This document shows, in pieces, positions 17,530 through 26,247 of a stretch of 62,067 bases of DNA. Source of the stretch: JAIOTH01 sp964486685. Its GTDB lineage: Bacteria > Patescibacteriota > Patescibacteriia > UBA1558 > S5-K13. Both the position numbers and the translations under genes were made by a program. Position 1 is the stretch's first letter. Every line of letters begins with the position of its first letter. The stretch lies in assembly GCA_964486685.1 (NCBI GenBank), contig CAZAOE010000005.1, positions 1-62,067 of the forward strand. Direction: 5' to 3'. Under the pieces are notes generated by a model. It saw only the letters and a program-made list of their open reading frames with translations. It had not been told where the DNA came from and searched no databases.

Positions 17530-17671
17530 ACCAATATACAAATATAATACCAATCATGCTAATACAATACGAATAATATATATAATCTACCTAGAAAAAC
17601 AATCTTAATCATTAGTATAATATTCGTATTATTGGTATTAATTCGTATATTAGCATTATAATCATTAGTAT
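17530..17671. repeat. AT-rich interspersed repeat (family A) abutting the tsaE start
   Basis: Repeats of ACCAATATACAAATA, AATACGAATAATATA, then the complementary TATTCGTATTATTGG and AATTCGTATATTAGC. The tail CATTAGTATATG contains the tsaE start codon, so tsaE has no other 5' leader. Confidence 0.75.
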
Positions 17672-18100
17672 ATGACTAAATATACTACTTATTCTCTAAA
17701 ACAAACTTTAAGCTTGGGTCAAAAAACAGCCAAATCTTTTAATACAAACATAATTGGTCTTATCGGTGAGTTGGGTTCTGGAAAAACTGCTTTTACTAAA
17801 GGTGTTGGAGAATATTTTGGTATCAAAAATATTACTAGTCCCACTTTTGTAGTTATGAAAGTGTATGAAGTTAAAAAAAATAACTCTAAAATTAAAAGAT
17901 TGGTTCATGTTGATTGTTATAGATTAAACAATTATCAGTCTTTATTAGAAATTGGTTTGGAAGAATACTTAAATGACCCCGAAAGCCTTGTTTTAATTGA
18001 GTGGGCTGATAAAATTAAAGATAAGTTGCCTAAAAATACAAAATACTTTAAATTTAAGTTAGGTGAAACCGAGGATGAGAGAGTTATAGAAATAAAATAA
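17672..18100 (+). CDS. tsaE: tRNA t6A biosynthesis ATPase TsaE
   Basis: A 142-residue P-loop ATPase with Walker A GELGSGKT at residues 32-39, TSPTFVVMKVYE (switch region), HVDCYRL and LIEWADKI. It drives the TsaBD cycle of t6A37 formation. Normal length. tsaB is not in this window. The ATG directly follows a family A repeat. valS follows after 70 bases. Confidence 0.95.
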   Translation: MTKYTTYSLKQTLSLGQKTAKSFNTNIIGLIGELGSGKTAFTKGVGEYFGIKNITSPTFVVMKVYEVKKNNSKIKRLVHVDCYRLNNYQSLLEIGLEEYLNDPESLVLIEWADKIKDKLPKNTKYFKFKLGETEDERVIEIK

Positions 18101-18104
18101 TCTT

Positions 18105-18168
18105 TTGTACTTTTAACTTGCAACTCCGAAGTCCACAGGACGAAGGGGGGTAACTTACAACTAAATTC
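18105..18168. repeat. Composite repeat with GC core between tsaE and valS
   Basis: AT-rich ACTTTTAACTTGCAACT and GTAACTTACAACT arms flank CCGAAGTCCACAGGACGAAGG. This is the same arrangement as at 44930-45005 (ACCTTGCCTGCCCTCCGAAG then GAAGGGGGGTAACTTTTAAC). Confidence 0.6.
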
Positions 18169-18170
18169 AT

Positions 18171-20738
18171 ATGGACAAAACATACGAAGCAAAAAAATAT
18201 GAAGATGATATTTATTCAGAATGGTTAAATTCTGGATATTTTAATCCTGATAACTTGCCAAAAACAAATGGTAAAAATTTTTCAATTGTTCTTCCTCCTC
18301 CAAATGTAACCGGACAACTTCATATTGGTCATGCTGCTATGTTAGCTTATCAGGATTTAATGATCCGTTATCATCGCATGAAAGGTGATCAGGCCTTATG
18401 GCTACCCGGCATGGACCATGCTGCCATAGCTACCCAAACCGTGGTGGATAAAAAATTAAAAGTTCAAGGAATAGATAGACATCAAATTGGGCGAAAAAAG
18501 TTTTTAGCAGAGGTAGATAAATTTGTCCAAAAATCTAAAATAGTAATTAAAAAACAATTACAAAAAATGGGTTCTTCTTTGGACTGGTCGCGAGAAAGAT
18601 ATACTATGGACACTGGTTTAACTAAGGCCGTCCAAGGAGTGTTTATTAAAATGTATAATGATGGACTGATCTATAGAGGAAAAAGAGTGGTTAATTGGTG
18701 CCCACATTGTCAATCAACCTTAGCTGATGATGAAGTAGAATATAAAGAACAAAAAACCCCTTTTTATTATTTTAAATACGGTCCAGTGATAATTGGAACA
18801 GCTCGTCCGGAAACAAAATTTTCTGACAAAGTTATTATTGTTCACCCCAAAGACAAAAGATATAAAAATATAATTGGCAAAAAATTTGAAGTTGAATGGA
18901 TAGATGGCAAAATTAAAGCCCAAGTTATTGCTGACCCCATCGCTGATATGGAAATGGGCACTGGGGCTATGACTATTACTCCGGCCCATAGTTTTGCGGA
19001 TTTTGAATTAGCACAAAAATATAATTTAAAAATTGAAGAAATAATTAACAAAGCCGGAAAAATGACTTCTGCGGCCGGAAAATTGGCTGGCCTACCGGTT
19101 AAAGAGGCCCGTCAAAAAGTTGTGGAAATATTAAAGGCCAAGGGTTTAGTAAAAAAAATTGATCAGAATTATGTTCATAATCTTTCGGTTTGTTATCGTT
19201 GCGGAACACCAATTGAACCATTGCCTTCTGAACAATGGTTTATAGACGTTAATAAACCAATTAAACATAAACACAATAAAAGTTTAAAACAATTAGCTTC
19301 TGAAATAGTCAAAAAAGGTGAAATTAAGATTATTCCAGACAGATTTAATAAAACTTATTTCCAATGGATGGATAATTTAAGAGATTGGTGTATTTCTCGA
19401 CAAATCTGGTTTGGACATCGCATCCCGGTTTGGTATAACCAAACTTTAGAAGTTGAAACTGATAAAATAAAGGTTCAAAGCGAAAGCCCGGGAAAAGATT
19501 GGATTCAAGATCCCGATACTTTGGATACTTGGTTTTCTTCTTCTTTGTGGACATTTACTACTTTAGGTGGTCCGCAAGAAACTAAAGATTTAAAAAAATT
19601 TCATCCTACATCAATAATGGAAACCGGGTACGATATTTTATTTTTCTGGGTAGCTCGCATGATTTTAATGACCACTTATATTTTAGACGAAAAACCTTTT
19701 GAAAAAGTTTATTTACACGGCCTAGTAAGGGACAAGCAGGGCCGAAAAATGTCTAAGTCCCTGGGCAATGGTATTGACCCCTTAGAAATGATTGATAAAT
19801 ATGGAGCTGATGCCCTAAGATTGTCAATGATAATCGGCTCTACTCCAGGAAACGATATTACGCTTTATGATGAAAAAATCGCTGGCTTTAGAAATTTTGT
19901 TAATAAATTATGGAATATTTCCAGATTTGTATTATTAAATATTAAAAATCCAAAAATAATAGACAAACAGCCCAAACCAAAAACTTTGTTTGATAAATGG
20001 ATATTAAATAAATTAGCTGGTTTTATAGAAGATACCACAAAAAATTTAGATAATTTCAATTTTTCTATGGCTGGCAGAGCCTTAGAACAATTTACTTGGC
20101 ATGATTTTGCGGATTGGTATCTTGAAATAGCAAAGATAGAAAAAGATAAAGAAGAAATATTACTTTATTGTTTACAAACTATTTTAAAACTTTGGCATCC
20201 CTTCACTCCATATATAACGGAAGTAATTTGGAAAAATTTTAATTCCCAATTACTTATGATTTCCGAATGGCCAAAATCAAAATATAAAAAAGATCAAAAA
20301 ACAATGGATAATGTTCAAATAATACAACGTATAATTTTTGAAATTAATAAATTTAAAAATGAACACAAGCTTGATCCTGGAAAATATCTAGAATGTTTAA
20401 TTATTAGTAAAAAATATGATAAATTGGTTAATGAACAAAGTCATATTATAGAAAAATTAGCTCGTGTTAAACATATTAAAAAGGAAGAAAAATTAAAAAC
20501 GGAAATTCATCTTCCTAATATCAAAATTTACTTAAAAACAGAAACTAACCCCTCAACTTCGCTCAGGGCAAGAAAATCTAATGAAAAAGAAATTTCTAAT
20601 TTAGAAAAATACATCATCGGACTTAAGAAAAAATTATCCAATAAACAATTTATTCAAAAAGCTCCGACAGAAATAATTAAGCGAGAAAAGAAAAAACTCC
20701 AAGAAGCCGAAGAATTATTAGTTAAAATAAAAAAGTAA
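18171..20738 (+). CDS. valS: Valyl-tRNA synthetase
   Basis: An 855-residue class Ia synthetase charging tRNA-Val (a tRNA-Val gene is at 48698). Features in order are PPPNVTGQLHIGHAAM (HIGH motif, about residue 42), the editing domain, DWCISRQIWFGHRIPVW, DTWFSSSLW, GRKMSKSLGNGIDP (KMSKS, about residue 525), an anticodon-binding domain, and a C-terminal coiled-coil arm ending KKKLQEAEELLVKIKK. Just before that arm the peptide NPSTSLRARK is encoded by a GC-rich palindromic repeat (20549-20568) apparently inserted in frame. Otherwise the length is normal for the family. Confidence 0.97.
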   Translation: MDKTYEAKKYEDDIYSEWLNSGYFNPDNLPKTNGKNFSIVLPPPNVTGQLHIGHAAMLAYQDLMIRYHRMKGDQALWLPGMDHAAIATQTVVDKKLKVQGIDRHQIGRKKFLAEVDKFVQKSKIVIKKQLQKMGSSLDWSRERYTMDTGLTKAVQGVFIKMYNDGLIYRGKRVVNWCPHCQSTLADDEVEYKEQKTPFYYFKYGPVIIGTARPETKFSDKVIIVHPKDKRYKNIIGKKFEVEWIDGKIKAQVIADPIADMEMGTGAMTITPAHSFADFELAQKYNLKIEEIINKAGKMTSAAGKLAGLPVKEARQKVVEILKAKGLVKKIDQNYVHNLSVCYRCGTPIEPLPSEQWFIDVNKPIKHKHNKSLKQLASEIVKKGEIKIIPDRFNKTYFQWMDNLRDWCISRQIWFGHRIPVWYNQTLEVETDKIKVQSESPGKDWIQDPDTLDTWFSSSLWTFTTLGGPQETKDLKKFHPTSIMETGYDILFFWVARMILMTTYILDEKPFEKVYLHGLVRDKQGRKMSKSLGNGIDPLEMIDKYGADALRLSMIIGSTPGNDITLYDEKIAGFRNFVNKLWNISRFVLLNIKNPKIIDKQPKPKTLFDKWILNKLAGFIEDTTKNLDNFNFSMAGRALEQFTWHDFADWYLEIAKIEKDKEEILLYCLQTILKLWHPFTPYITEVIWKNFNSQLLMISEWPKSKYKKDQKTMDNVQIIQRIIFEINKFKNEHKLDPGKYLECLIISKKYDKLVNEQSHIIEKLARVKHIKKEEKLKTEIHLPNIKIYLKTETNPSTSLRARKSNEKEISNLEKYIIGLKKKLSNKQFIQKAPTEIIKREKKKLQEAEELLVKIKK
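20549..20568 (+). repeat. In-frame palindromic repeat inside valS
   Basis: The 20 bases have CCCT/AGGG ends around a centre resembling TTCGCT. They match the core of the intergenic repeat at 26158-26176 (CCCTCGATAAACTCAGGG) in end sequence and spacing. They encode NPSTSLRA just before the C-terminal coiled coil, a linker that tolerates insertion. GC content jumps locally. Confidence 0.6.
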
Positions 20739-20743
20739 ACCCT

Positions 20744-20772
20744 TTGACAAACCCTCTAAAATAGTATAAAAT
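20744..20772 (+). promoter_or_regulatory. Promoter of rpmF
   Basis: TTGACA (20744-20749), a 17-base spacer and TAAAAT (20767-20772, within TATAAAAT). It lies 63 bases before the rpmF ATG, and the leader carries a repeated CTATTAATCAATTAAACTATT stretch. Confidence 0.75.
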
Positions 20773-20834
20773 CTGGTTATGCTTATAATAGCCATTAATC
20801 TATTATCCTATTAATCAATTAAACTATTAATTTC

Positions 20835-21086
20835 ATGTCCGTACCTAAAAAACATAAAACTTCTTCCGCCAGAAATAGAGGCCGCTCTCATCAGGCCCTG
20901 AAAAAAAAGCAAGTTACCAAATGTCCTAAATGTAAAAAACCCATATTGCCTCATCGGGTTTGCAAAAATTGTGGTTACTATCATGGTGAAGAAGTTATCA
21001 AGATTAAAACAAAACTAGACAAAAAACAAGCTAAGGCAGAAAAGAAAAAAGCCAAAAAAGAAGAAGAAAAGGAAGCAAAGCAATAA
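20835..21086 (+). CDS. rpmF: 50S ribosomal protein bL32
   Basis: An 83-residue protein beginning MSVPKKHKTSSARNRGRSHQ, with a CPKCKKPILPHRVCKNCGYY zinc ribbon (four cysteines) at residues 30-50. From about residue 57 there is a lysine/glutamate tail (KLDKKQAKAEKKKAKKEEE) making it longer than usual bL32 (about 55-60). Similar charged tails occur on bS16 and S1 in this window. It has its own sigma70-type promoter and no Shine-Dalgarno sequence. Confidence 0.95.
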   Translation: MSVPKKHKTSSARNRGRSHQALKKKQVTKCPKCKKPILPHRVCKNCGYYHGEEVIKIKTKLDKKQAKAEKKKAKKEEEKEAKQ

Positions 21087-21106
21087 GGCCTTGTTTCTTT
21101 TTTTTA

Positions 21107-21190
21107 AAGCGATACAAATATAACTAATATACGAATTATTAGTATTTAATTAGTATATTAGCATCATCTCATTCGTATCATTAATATCAA
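21107..21190. repeat. AT-rich interspersed repeat (family A)
   Basis: It runs from the head GCGATACAAATATAAC to the tail TCATTCGTATCATTAATATC, with internal TATACGAATTATTAGTA and TTAGTATATTAGCATC. It lies between rpmF and nusB; a short TTTCTTTTTTTT stretch before it may end rpmF transcription. Confidence 0.75.
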
Positions 21191-21262
21191 CAATTTCGTT
21201 AAAATCTACTAAACCAATCTTAAGCATAAGTTATATATAAAAAATTTAACCCAAAAACGAAC

Positions 21263-21721
21263 ATGCAAAAAAGGCACGTGGCCAGAATAATTATCTTACA
21301 AACCCTGTTTGCTTGGGATTTTAATGGCACCCAAGAAAATCCTGAACATATATTAGAATATACTAAAAAAGAATTTACTCCTGCTGTTGATGATGAGGGC
21401 TTTGCAATGGATTCTTTGAAAGGAATTATCAAAAATTTTAAAGAATTAAATGATTTAATAATCAAATATGCTCCGGAATGGCCATTAAAACAAATAAATA
21501 TTGTTGATAGAAATATTTTAAGAATTGGCATTTATGAATTAAAACATAACAACAATATTCCTCCCAAGGTAGCGATTAATGAAGCCATAGAACTAGCTAA
21601 AAATTATGGAGGAGATAATAGCAGTAAATTTATCAATGGGGTTTTGGGCACAATATATAAAGAAATTACTGGTGAAGAGTTTATTATAGAAAAATCCGAG
21701 GATGATGAAAATTTAAAATAA
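21263..21721 (+). CDS. nusB: Transcription antitermination factor NusB
   Basis: A 152-residue all-helical RNA-binding protein. It has RHVARIIILQTLFAWDF at the N-terminus, the WPLKQINIVDRNILRIGIYEL region, and NEAIELAKNYGGDNSSKFINGVLG near the C-terminus, all characteristic of NusB. It acts with NusE (S10) on rRNA antitermination boxes. Its TAA shares one base with the rnc ATG (TAATG), so the two genes are co-translated. Confidence 0.95.
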   Translation: MQKRHVARIIILQTLFAWDFNGTQENPEHILEYTKKEFTPAVDDEGFAMDSLKGIIKNFKELNDLIIKYAPEWPLKQINIVDRNILRIGIYELKHNNNIPPKVAINEAIELAKNYGGDNSSKFINGVLGTIYKEITGEEFIIEKSEDDENLK

Positions 21722-22470
21722 TGCTAAAATATAAATATAAGATAAAAAATAATATGCTTAAAAAAACTGGCTCAAACAAAGATAAAACACCCCAATTTGC
21801 CAAAAAAATAAATATCCAATTTAAAAATCCCGACCTCTTAAAACAAGCCTTTGTGCATAGGTCTTTTTTAAATGAACATCCTAATTTTAAATTAAATAAT
21901 AACGAAAGGTTGGAATTTTTAGGAGATGCTGTTTTAGAACTTATCTCCACGGAATTTTTATTCAACGAATTTCCTAAAAGACCAGAGGGTGATTTAACAA
22001 ATATCCGAGCCAGTTTAGTTGATTCTAAAAGCCTTACTAATACAGCAGAACTATTAGATATTGAAAAATACTTATTTTTAAGCCATGGGGAGTCCAAAGA
22101 AAAAAATACCAAAGCCCGTAAATATATTTTAGCTAATTGTGTAGAGGCCGTAATTGGAGCCATCTACTTAGACCAAGGATATAAAAAAACTGAAAAATTT
22201 ATTAAAAAATATATTTTGTCCCGAGCTCAAAAAATAGTAGAAAATGAATTGTATTTAGATCCTAAAACTAAATTTCAAGAAAAAGCTCAAGAATTATATA
22301 ATATTACTCCCTATTATAAATTAATTGACGAAAAAGGACCGGACCATAAAAAAATATTTACCGTTGGTTTATATATAGAAAAAAAATTAGTTACTAAAGG
22401 CGTGGGCAGCTCTAAACAAGAAGCTGAAGTTAATGCTGCCGCCAAAGGTTTAAAAAATAAAAATTGGTAA
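21721..22470 (+). CDS. rnc: Ribonuclease III
   Basis: A 249-residue dsRNA endonuclease. The catalytic domain has NERLEFLGDAVLELISTEFLF (signature with acidic catalytic residues, about residue 59) and ANCVEAVIGAIYLDQGY. The C-terminal dsRBD (about 178-245) has DPKTKFQEKAQELYNITPYY and GVGSSKQEAEVNAAAKGL. It processes rRNA precursors. The first ATG overlaps nusB; an internal ATG at 21754 (MLKKTGSNKD) is an alternative start. Confidence 0.96.
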   Translation: MLKYKYKIKNNMLKKTGSNKDKTPQFAKKINIQFKNPDLLKQAFVHRSFLNEHPNFKLNNNERLEFLGDAVLELISTEFLFNEFPKRPEGDLTNIRASLVDSKSLTNTAELLDIEKYLFLSHGESKEKNTKARKYILANCVEAVIGAIYLDQGYKKTEKFIKKYILSRAQKIVENELYLDPKTKFQEKAQELYNITPYYKLIDEKGPDHKKIFTVGLYIEKKLVTKGVGSSKQEAEVNAAAKGLKNKNW

Positions 22471-22632
22471 TGCGATGCCAATATACTAATACATGCTAAT
22501 TATATGAATACTAAGATAATTGCTATAATTAGTATACTGGCTTTTTTCATTTTTCAATATAATTATTAGTGTTAAATTAGTATAATTAGTATTAATTCGT
22601 ACCTGCCTGCCGGCAGGCAGATATTAGAATCG
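22471..22632. repeat. AT-rich interspersed repeat (family A) with nested GC palindrome, upstream of smc
   Basis: Head TGCGATGCCAATATACTAAT, tail AATTAGTATTAATTCGTA. An 18-base perfect GC palindrome, CTGCCTGCC/GGCAGGCAG, lies at 22603-22620 in the same place as in the copy at 4449-4553. smc starts 18 bases after it, so the smc leader is entirely repeat. Confidence 0.8.
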
Positions 22633-22637
22633 ATAAA

Positions 22638-25256
22638 ATGTTTTTAAAAAAAATTGAAATCCATGGTTTTAAATCCTTTGCTAATAAAACCGAATTGCAA
22701 TTTGATCAAAACCTAACTACTATAGTTGGACCAAATGGTTCGGGAAAATCCAACATTGCTGATGCCATTCGTTGGGCCACTGGCGAGCAAAGCCAAAAAC
22801 TTCTTCGCACCAAAAAAGCTGAAGAAGTTATTTTTGCTGGGTCAGATCACAAAAACCGCCTAGGTATGGCTGAGGTTAATCTTTATATAGACAATTCTCA
22901 AGGCAAAATACCAATTGATTTTAAAGAAGTGGTAATTACTCGTCGAGTTTATCGAACCGGGGAAAGCGAATATATTATTAATAAATCTAAAGTTCGACTA
23001 GCGGATATCCAATTGCTTTTAGCTCGAGCTAATTTTGGACAGCATAATTATTCTATTATTGGTCAAGGAATGATTGATTCTATTTTAACCCAATCATCTG
23101 AAAGTCGAAAAGGTTTTTTTGACGAGGCCACTGGAGTTAAGGTCTATCAAATTAAAAAAGAAAAAGCTCAACACAAATATTCTAATACACAAAATAATTT
23201 ACAACAAAGCAAAGCCATTATTAAAGAAATTTTCCCACGTTTAAAATATTTAACTAGGCAGGTTAATAAATTAGCTAAACGACAAGAGATTAAAAAACAC
23301 TTAATTAAATTACAAAATGATTATTATGGATTTTTAATTTCCGAAATCAATCAAAAAATCAAGCATACTGAAGAAAAAATGAAAGGCAAGAATAAACATA
23401 AAACTGATTTAGAGGAGCAAATGAAAAAAATTCAAGACAAATTATATGCCGAAGAAAATAAAAACTCTTATGCTGACGAATTTAATAAAATTCAAACTGA
23501 ATATAATGATTTAATTAATCAAAAAAATAAATTGACTCATGATAAAATTGTTTATCAAGGAAAATTAGATTTAGAATTTTCTGGTTCTGGAAATAATATC
23601 AACTGGATTACAAATCAAAAAAATGAATTAGAAGAAGAATATCATAATAATCAAAAAGAGTTAAAAAAATTAAAAGAAAAATTAATAAATATTCAGCAAG
23701 ATTTAAATACTAAAACCGAAAAACAAGACGAATTTTTGAAAAAAATTAAAAATATTCAAGAAGAACTAGAAAGCCAAATTAAATCCGCTGGTCCGGAATT
23801 AGAATCTGATAATTTAAAACTTAAAATTAAAAAACTTAATTCTATTATCAAAAAATTAATAGAAAATATTGATAAAATAGAGAAAAAAGAGCTGAAAAAA
23901 GAAATTTATTTTATTGGCAAAGAAATAGAATATTTAGATAAAGAAATTAATAAAGAACAGAATGACAATAATTATCAAGAATTACAAAATAAATTTCAAA
24001 AATATTTAATAACCAAGGACTCTTATGTTAATGAAATATACGAATTAAAAAATAAAAAGAATCTTTTAGAAAATAAAATTGAAAATATAGAAAAAAAACA
24101 AATCAATCTGGAAAGTAAATTGGAAAAACTAAAATTAGAAATAAAAATGTCTACCTCTACCGATAAATCAGAAACTGAAAAGGAAATAAATAAAATGATT
24201 GATAGTTTGAATGAAAAAATAAAAGATACTGACCAAAAAATTTCCTCAGTCCAAGAAAAAATAGATGATTTAGATAAAAAAAATAAAGAGGAAAGAAGGG
24301 GTTTATTTCAAATGCAAAGAGAATCGCAAAAAATACAAAACGATTTAAATCAAATTAATTCTGAAATTCAAGATATTAATATTGAATTAGCTAAAGAACA
24401 AACTCATCATGAGGATTTAGAAAGGGAAATTGAATATGAAGAGCTTAAAAAAGAAAACTTAAATCTACAGATAGAGAATTTAGAAAAAAATGAAATATTT
24501 AATAAAATTAATAAGTTTAAAAGGCAATTGAGTCAAATCGGCGGGATAGAAGACGATATTGAAGATGAACATCAAGAAGTAAAAAATAAATTTGAATTTT
24601 TAGAAAAACAGATCGAAGATTTAGAAAAAGCCTCTAAAAATTTAAAGGAAATGATTGATGATCTAAACGAAAAAATAGAAGAAAAATTCTATTCCAATTT
24701 TAAAAAAATTAATGAAACCTTTAATAAATATTTTCAAATATTATTTAATGGCGGACACGCTAATTTAACAATTAAAAAAGAAAGTATTAAGAAAAAAGAA
24801 CTGACAGATTCTGAAAATATAGAAAATGAAGCAGAAAAAGAAATAGAAACAGAGACAGAAGCAGAAATTAATAAAACCTATGAAGGCCGAGCAGAAAAAA
24901 TCAGTGATATTATAATTTCAGTCAAATTACCCGGTAAAAAACAGGCCAATATGACCTATCTTTCTGGCGGAGAAAAGGCCCTTACTTCTATCGCCTTAAT
25001 TTGTTCTATTATATATAATAATCCCTCTCCTTTTGTGGTTTTAGATGAAGTAGATGCCGCTTTAGATGAGGCTAATTCCGAAAAATTCGCAGAAATAATA
25101 GAAAATTTAAAAAATAAAACTCAATTTATTTGTATCAGCCACAATCGAGCCACTATGTATAGAGCCGACACTCTTTATGGAGTAACCATGGATAATGAAA
25201 GTGTTTCTAAACTTCTTTCTTTAAATTTTAAAGAAGCTCAAAAATATACCGATTAA
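22638..25256 (+). CDS. smc: SMC-type chromosome segregation ATPase, short and apparently without a hinge
   Basis: An 872-residue protein. The N-terminal head has Walker A GPNGSGKSN (residues 31-39) and AEEVIFAGSDHKNRLGMAEV. A long coiled coil (about 165-690) is rich in K/E/N/I. The C-terminal head has ETFNKYFQILFNGGHANLTI, the signature TYLSGGEKALTSIAL, and Walker B FVVLDEVDAALDEAN. The heads are clearly SMC rather than Rad50. Typical SMC is about 1150-1200 residues with a globular glycine-containing hinge of about 150 residues in the middle; I find no such domain, only a short LEFSGSGNN break near residue 314. It organises chromosomes with ScpAB, not in this window. Confidence 0.9.
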   Translation: MFLKKIEIHGFKSFANKTELQFDQNLTTIVGPNGSGKSNIADAIRWATGEQSQKLLRTKKAEEVIFAGSDHKNRLGMAEVNLYIDNSQGKIPIDFKEVVITRRVYRTGESEYIINKSKVRLADIQLLLARANFGQHNYSIIGQGMIDSILTQSSESRKGFFDEATGVKVYQIKKEKAQHKYSNTQNNLQQSKAIIKEIFPRLKYLTRQVNKLAKRQEIKKHLIKLQNDYYGFLISEINQKIKHTEEKMKGKNKHKTDLEEQMKKIQDKLYAEENKNSYADEFNKIQTEYNDLINQKNKLTHDKIVYQGKLDLEFSGSGNNINWITNQKNELEEEYHNNQKELKKLKEKLINIQQDLNTKTEKQDEFLKKIKNIQEELESQIKSAGPELESDNLKLKIKKLNSIIKKLIENIDKIEKKELKKEIYFIGKEIEYLDKEINKEQNDNNYQELQNKFQKYLITKDSYVNEIYELKNKKNLLENKIENIEKKQINLESKLEKLKLEIKMSTSTDKSETEKEINKMIDSLNEKIKDTDQKISSVQEKIDDLDKKNKEERRGLFQMQRESQKIQNDLNQINSEIQDINIELAKEQTHHEDLEREIEYEELKKENLNLQIENLEKNEIFNKINKFKRQLSQIGGIEDDIEDEHQEVKNKFEFLEKQIEDLEKASKNLKEMIDDLNEKIEEKFYSNFKKINETFNKYFQILFNGGHANLTIKKESIKKKELTDSENIENEAEKEIETETEAEINKTYEGRAEKISDIIISVKLPGKKQANMTYLSGGEKALTSIALICSIIYNNPSPFVVLDEVDAALDEANSEKFAEIIENLKNKTQFICISHNRATMYRADTLYGVTMDNESVSKLLSLNFKEAQKYTD

Positions 25257-25288
25257 TCCCGTAAGACAATTCATCAAACGGGATTAAT
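25253..25288. repeat. Inverted repeat between smc and rpsP
   Basis: ATTAATCCCGT (25253-25263) faces ACGGGATTAAT (25278-25288), an 11-bp perfect stem overlapping the smc stop and ending just before the rpsP -35 box. There is no T-run, so it may act as an RNA 3'-end stabiliser rather than a terminator. Confidence 0.7.
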
Positions 25289-25289
25289 A

Positions 25290-25318
25290 TTGACAAAAGC
25301 AAATAAAAACCCTATTAT
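25290..25318 (+). promoter_or_regulatory. Promoter of rpsP
   Basis: TTGACA (25290-25295), a 17-base spacer, TATTAT (25313-25318). It is followed by a leader of about 45 bases with a CGTCATTACGC stretch before the ATG at 25368. Confidence 0.8.
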
Positions 25319-25367
25319 ATAAAAACGAAACGTCATTACGCTTTTTTTATTATTAAAAATTTATAAC

Positions 25368-26129
25368 ATGTTAACTATTAGATTCAAAAGAGTTGGAAGA
25401 AAAAAAATTCCTATCTATCGAATAGTTTTAATGGAAAAACATAAAGATCCTTGGGCTGATTATAAAGAAAAGCTCGGATTTTATAATCCTAAAACTAAAG
25501 AAATAGAATTAAACGCGGAAAGAATAAAATATTGGATATCAGTTGGGGCTCAACCCTCTAATACTGTCCATAATTTATTAGTAAATAATGGAGTGATTGA
25601 AGGTGAAAAAAAGAAAGCCGTCAAAATCAGTAAAAAAAGACTGGCCCGGGAGAAAAAGAAAAAAGAAGCCACAGAAAAAGAAACTAAAACTAAGCAAGCA
25701 AAAACCGATCAAGCTAATTCTAAAGAAAAAGTAGAAACTAAAGAAGTAACAAAAACCACAGAAAGTCCTAAAGAAGAAACTAAGGATGAGGGGTCCCAAG
25801 ATAAGAAACCTGAAGCAGAAAAACCTGAAGATAAAAAAGTAAAAGAAGAGGTTAAGGAAGTTAAAAAGGATATCGAAGAAGTAAAAACAGAAATTAAACC
25901 TGAAAAAAAAGAAAAGATTAAAAAACAAGCAAAGCCCACAGAAACCCCAAAAGAAGAACCTATGGCTGAAGAAAAAAAAGAACAAAAACCTATCAAAGAA
26001 AAGAAAGAATCATCCTCCACTGCTATGCCTGCTGGCAAACAGGAAGCTACGGATGACAAGAAAACCAAAGAAGATAAGGTTAAAGATGAACCTAAGAAAG
26101 TTAAAGAAAAAAGTCCTGAGGAAAAATAA
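25368..26129 (+). CDS. rpsP: 30S ribosomal protein bS16 with a long charged tail
   Basis: Residues 1-92 are bS16: MLTIRFKRVGRKKIPIYRIV, DPWADYKEKLGFYNP, and LNAERIKYWISVGAQPSNTV. Residues about 95-253 are a low-complexity tail of K, E, T, P and V not found in ordinary bS16 (about 80-100 residues), almost certainly disordered. Near residue 220 the tail contains STAMPAGKQEA, encoded at about 26016-26045 by GC-richer bases resembling the CCTGCCGGCAGG palindrome family. The function of the tail is unknown; it would project from the 30S surface. Confidence 0.95.
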   Translation: MLTIRFKRVGRKKIPIYRIVLMEKHKDPWADYKEKLGFYNPKTKEIELNAERIKYWISVGAQPSNTVHNLLVNNGVIEGEKKKAVKISKKRLAREKKKKEATEKETKTKQAKTDQANSKEKVETKEVTKTTESPKEETKDEGSQDKKPEAEKPEDKKVKEEVKEVKKDIEEVKTEIKPEKKEKIKKQAKPTETPKEEPMAEEKKEQKPIKEKKESSSTAMPAGKQEATDDKKTKEDKVKDEPKKVKEKSPEEK

Positions 26130-26145
26130 TTAAAAATTGAGTCAT

Positions 26146-26190
26146 TCCTGCCTTCGCCCCTCGATAAACTCAGGGCTACGGCAGGCAGGT
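26146..26190. repeat. GC-rich palindrome inside AT-rich repeat (family G in family F)
   Basis: Arms CCTGCC (26148-26153) and GGCAGG (26181-26186) enclose a CCCCTCG...CTCAGGGCT inner pair. Outside are ATTGAGTCATT and TTTTAAATTGAAAATTT. The inner part resembles the in-frame repeat of valS. Confidence 0.7.
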
Positions 26191-26247
26191 AAAATTCATT
26201 TTAAATTGAAAATTTAGCAAATTTTAATTTTATTAAAATTCGCGTAT

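Noticed and set aside
25578..26068. Long Phe-rich and Ser-rich frames opposite rpsP
   Set aside because: They are mirror products of the lysine/glutamate tail codons and have no start signals or conservation features.
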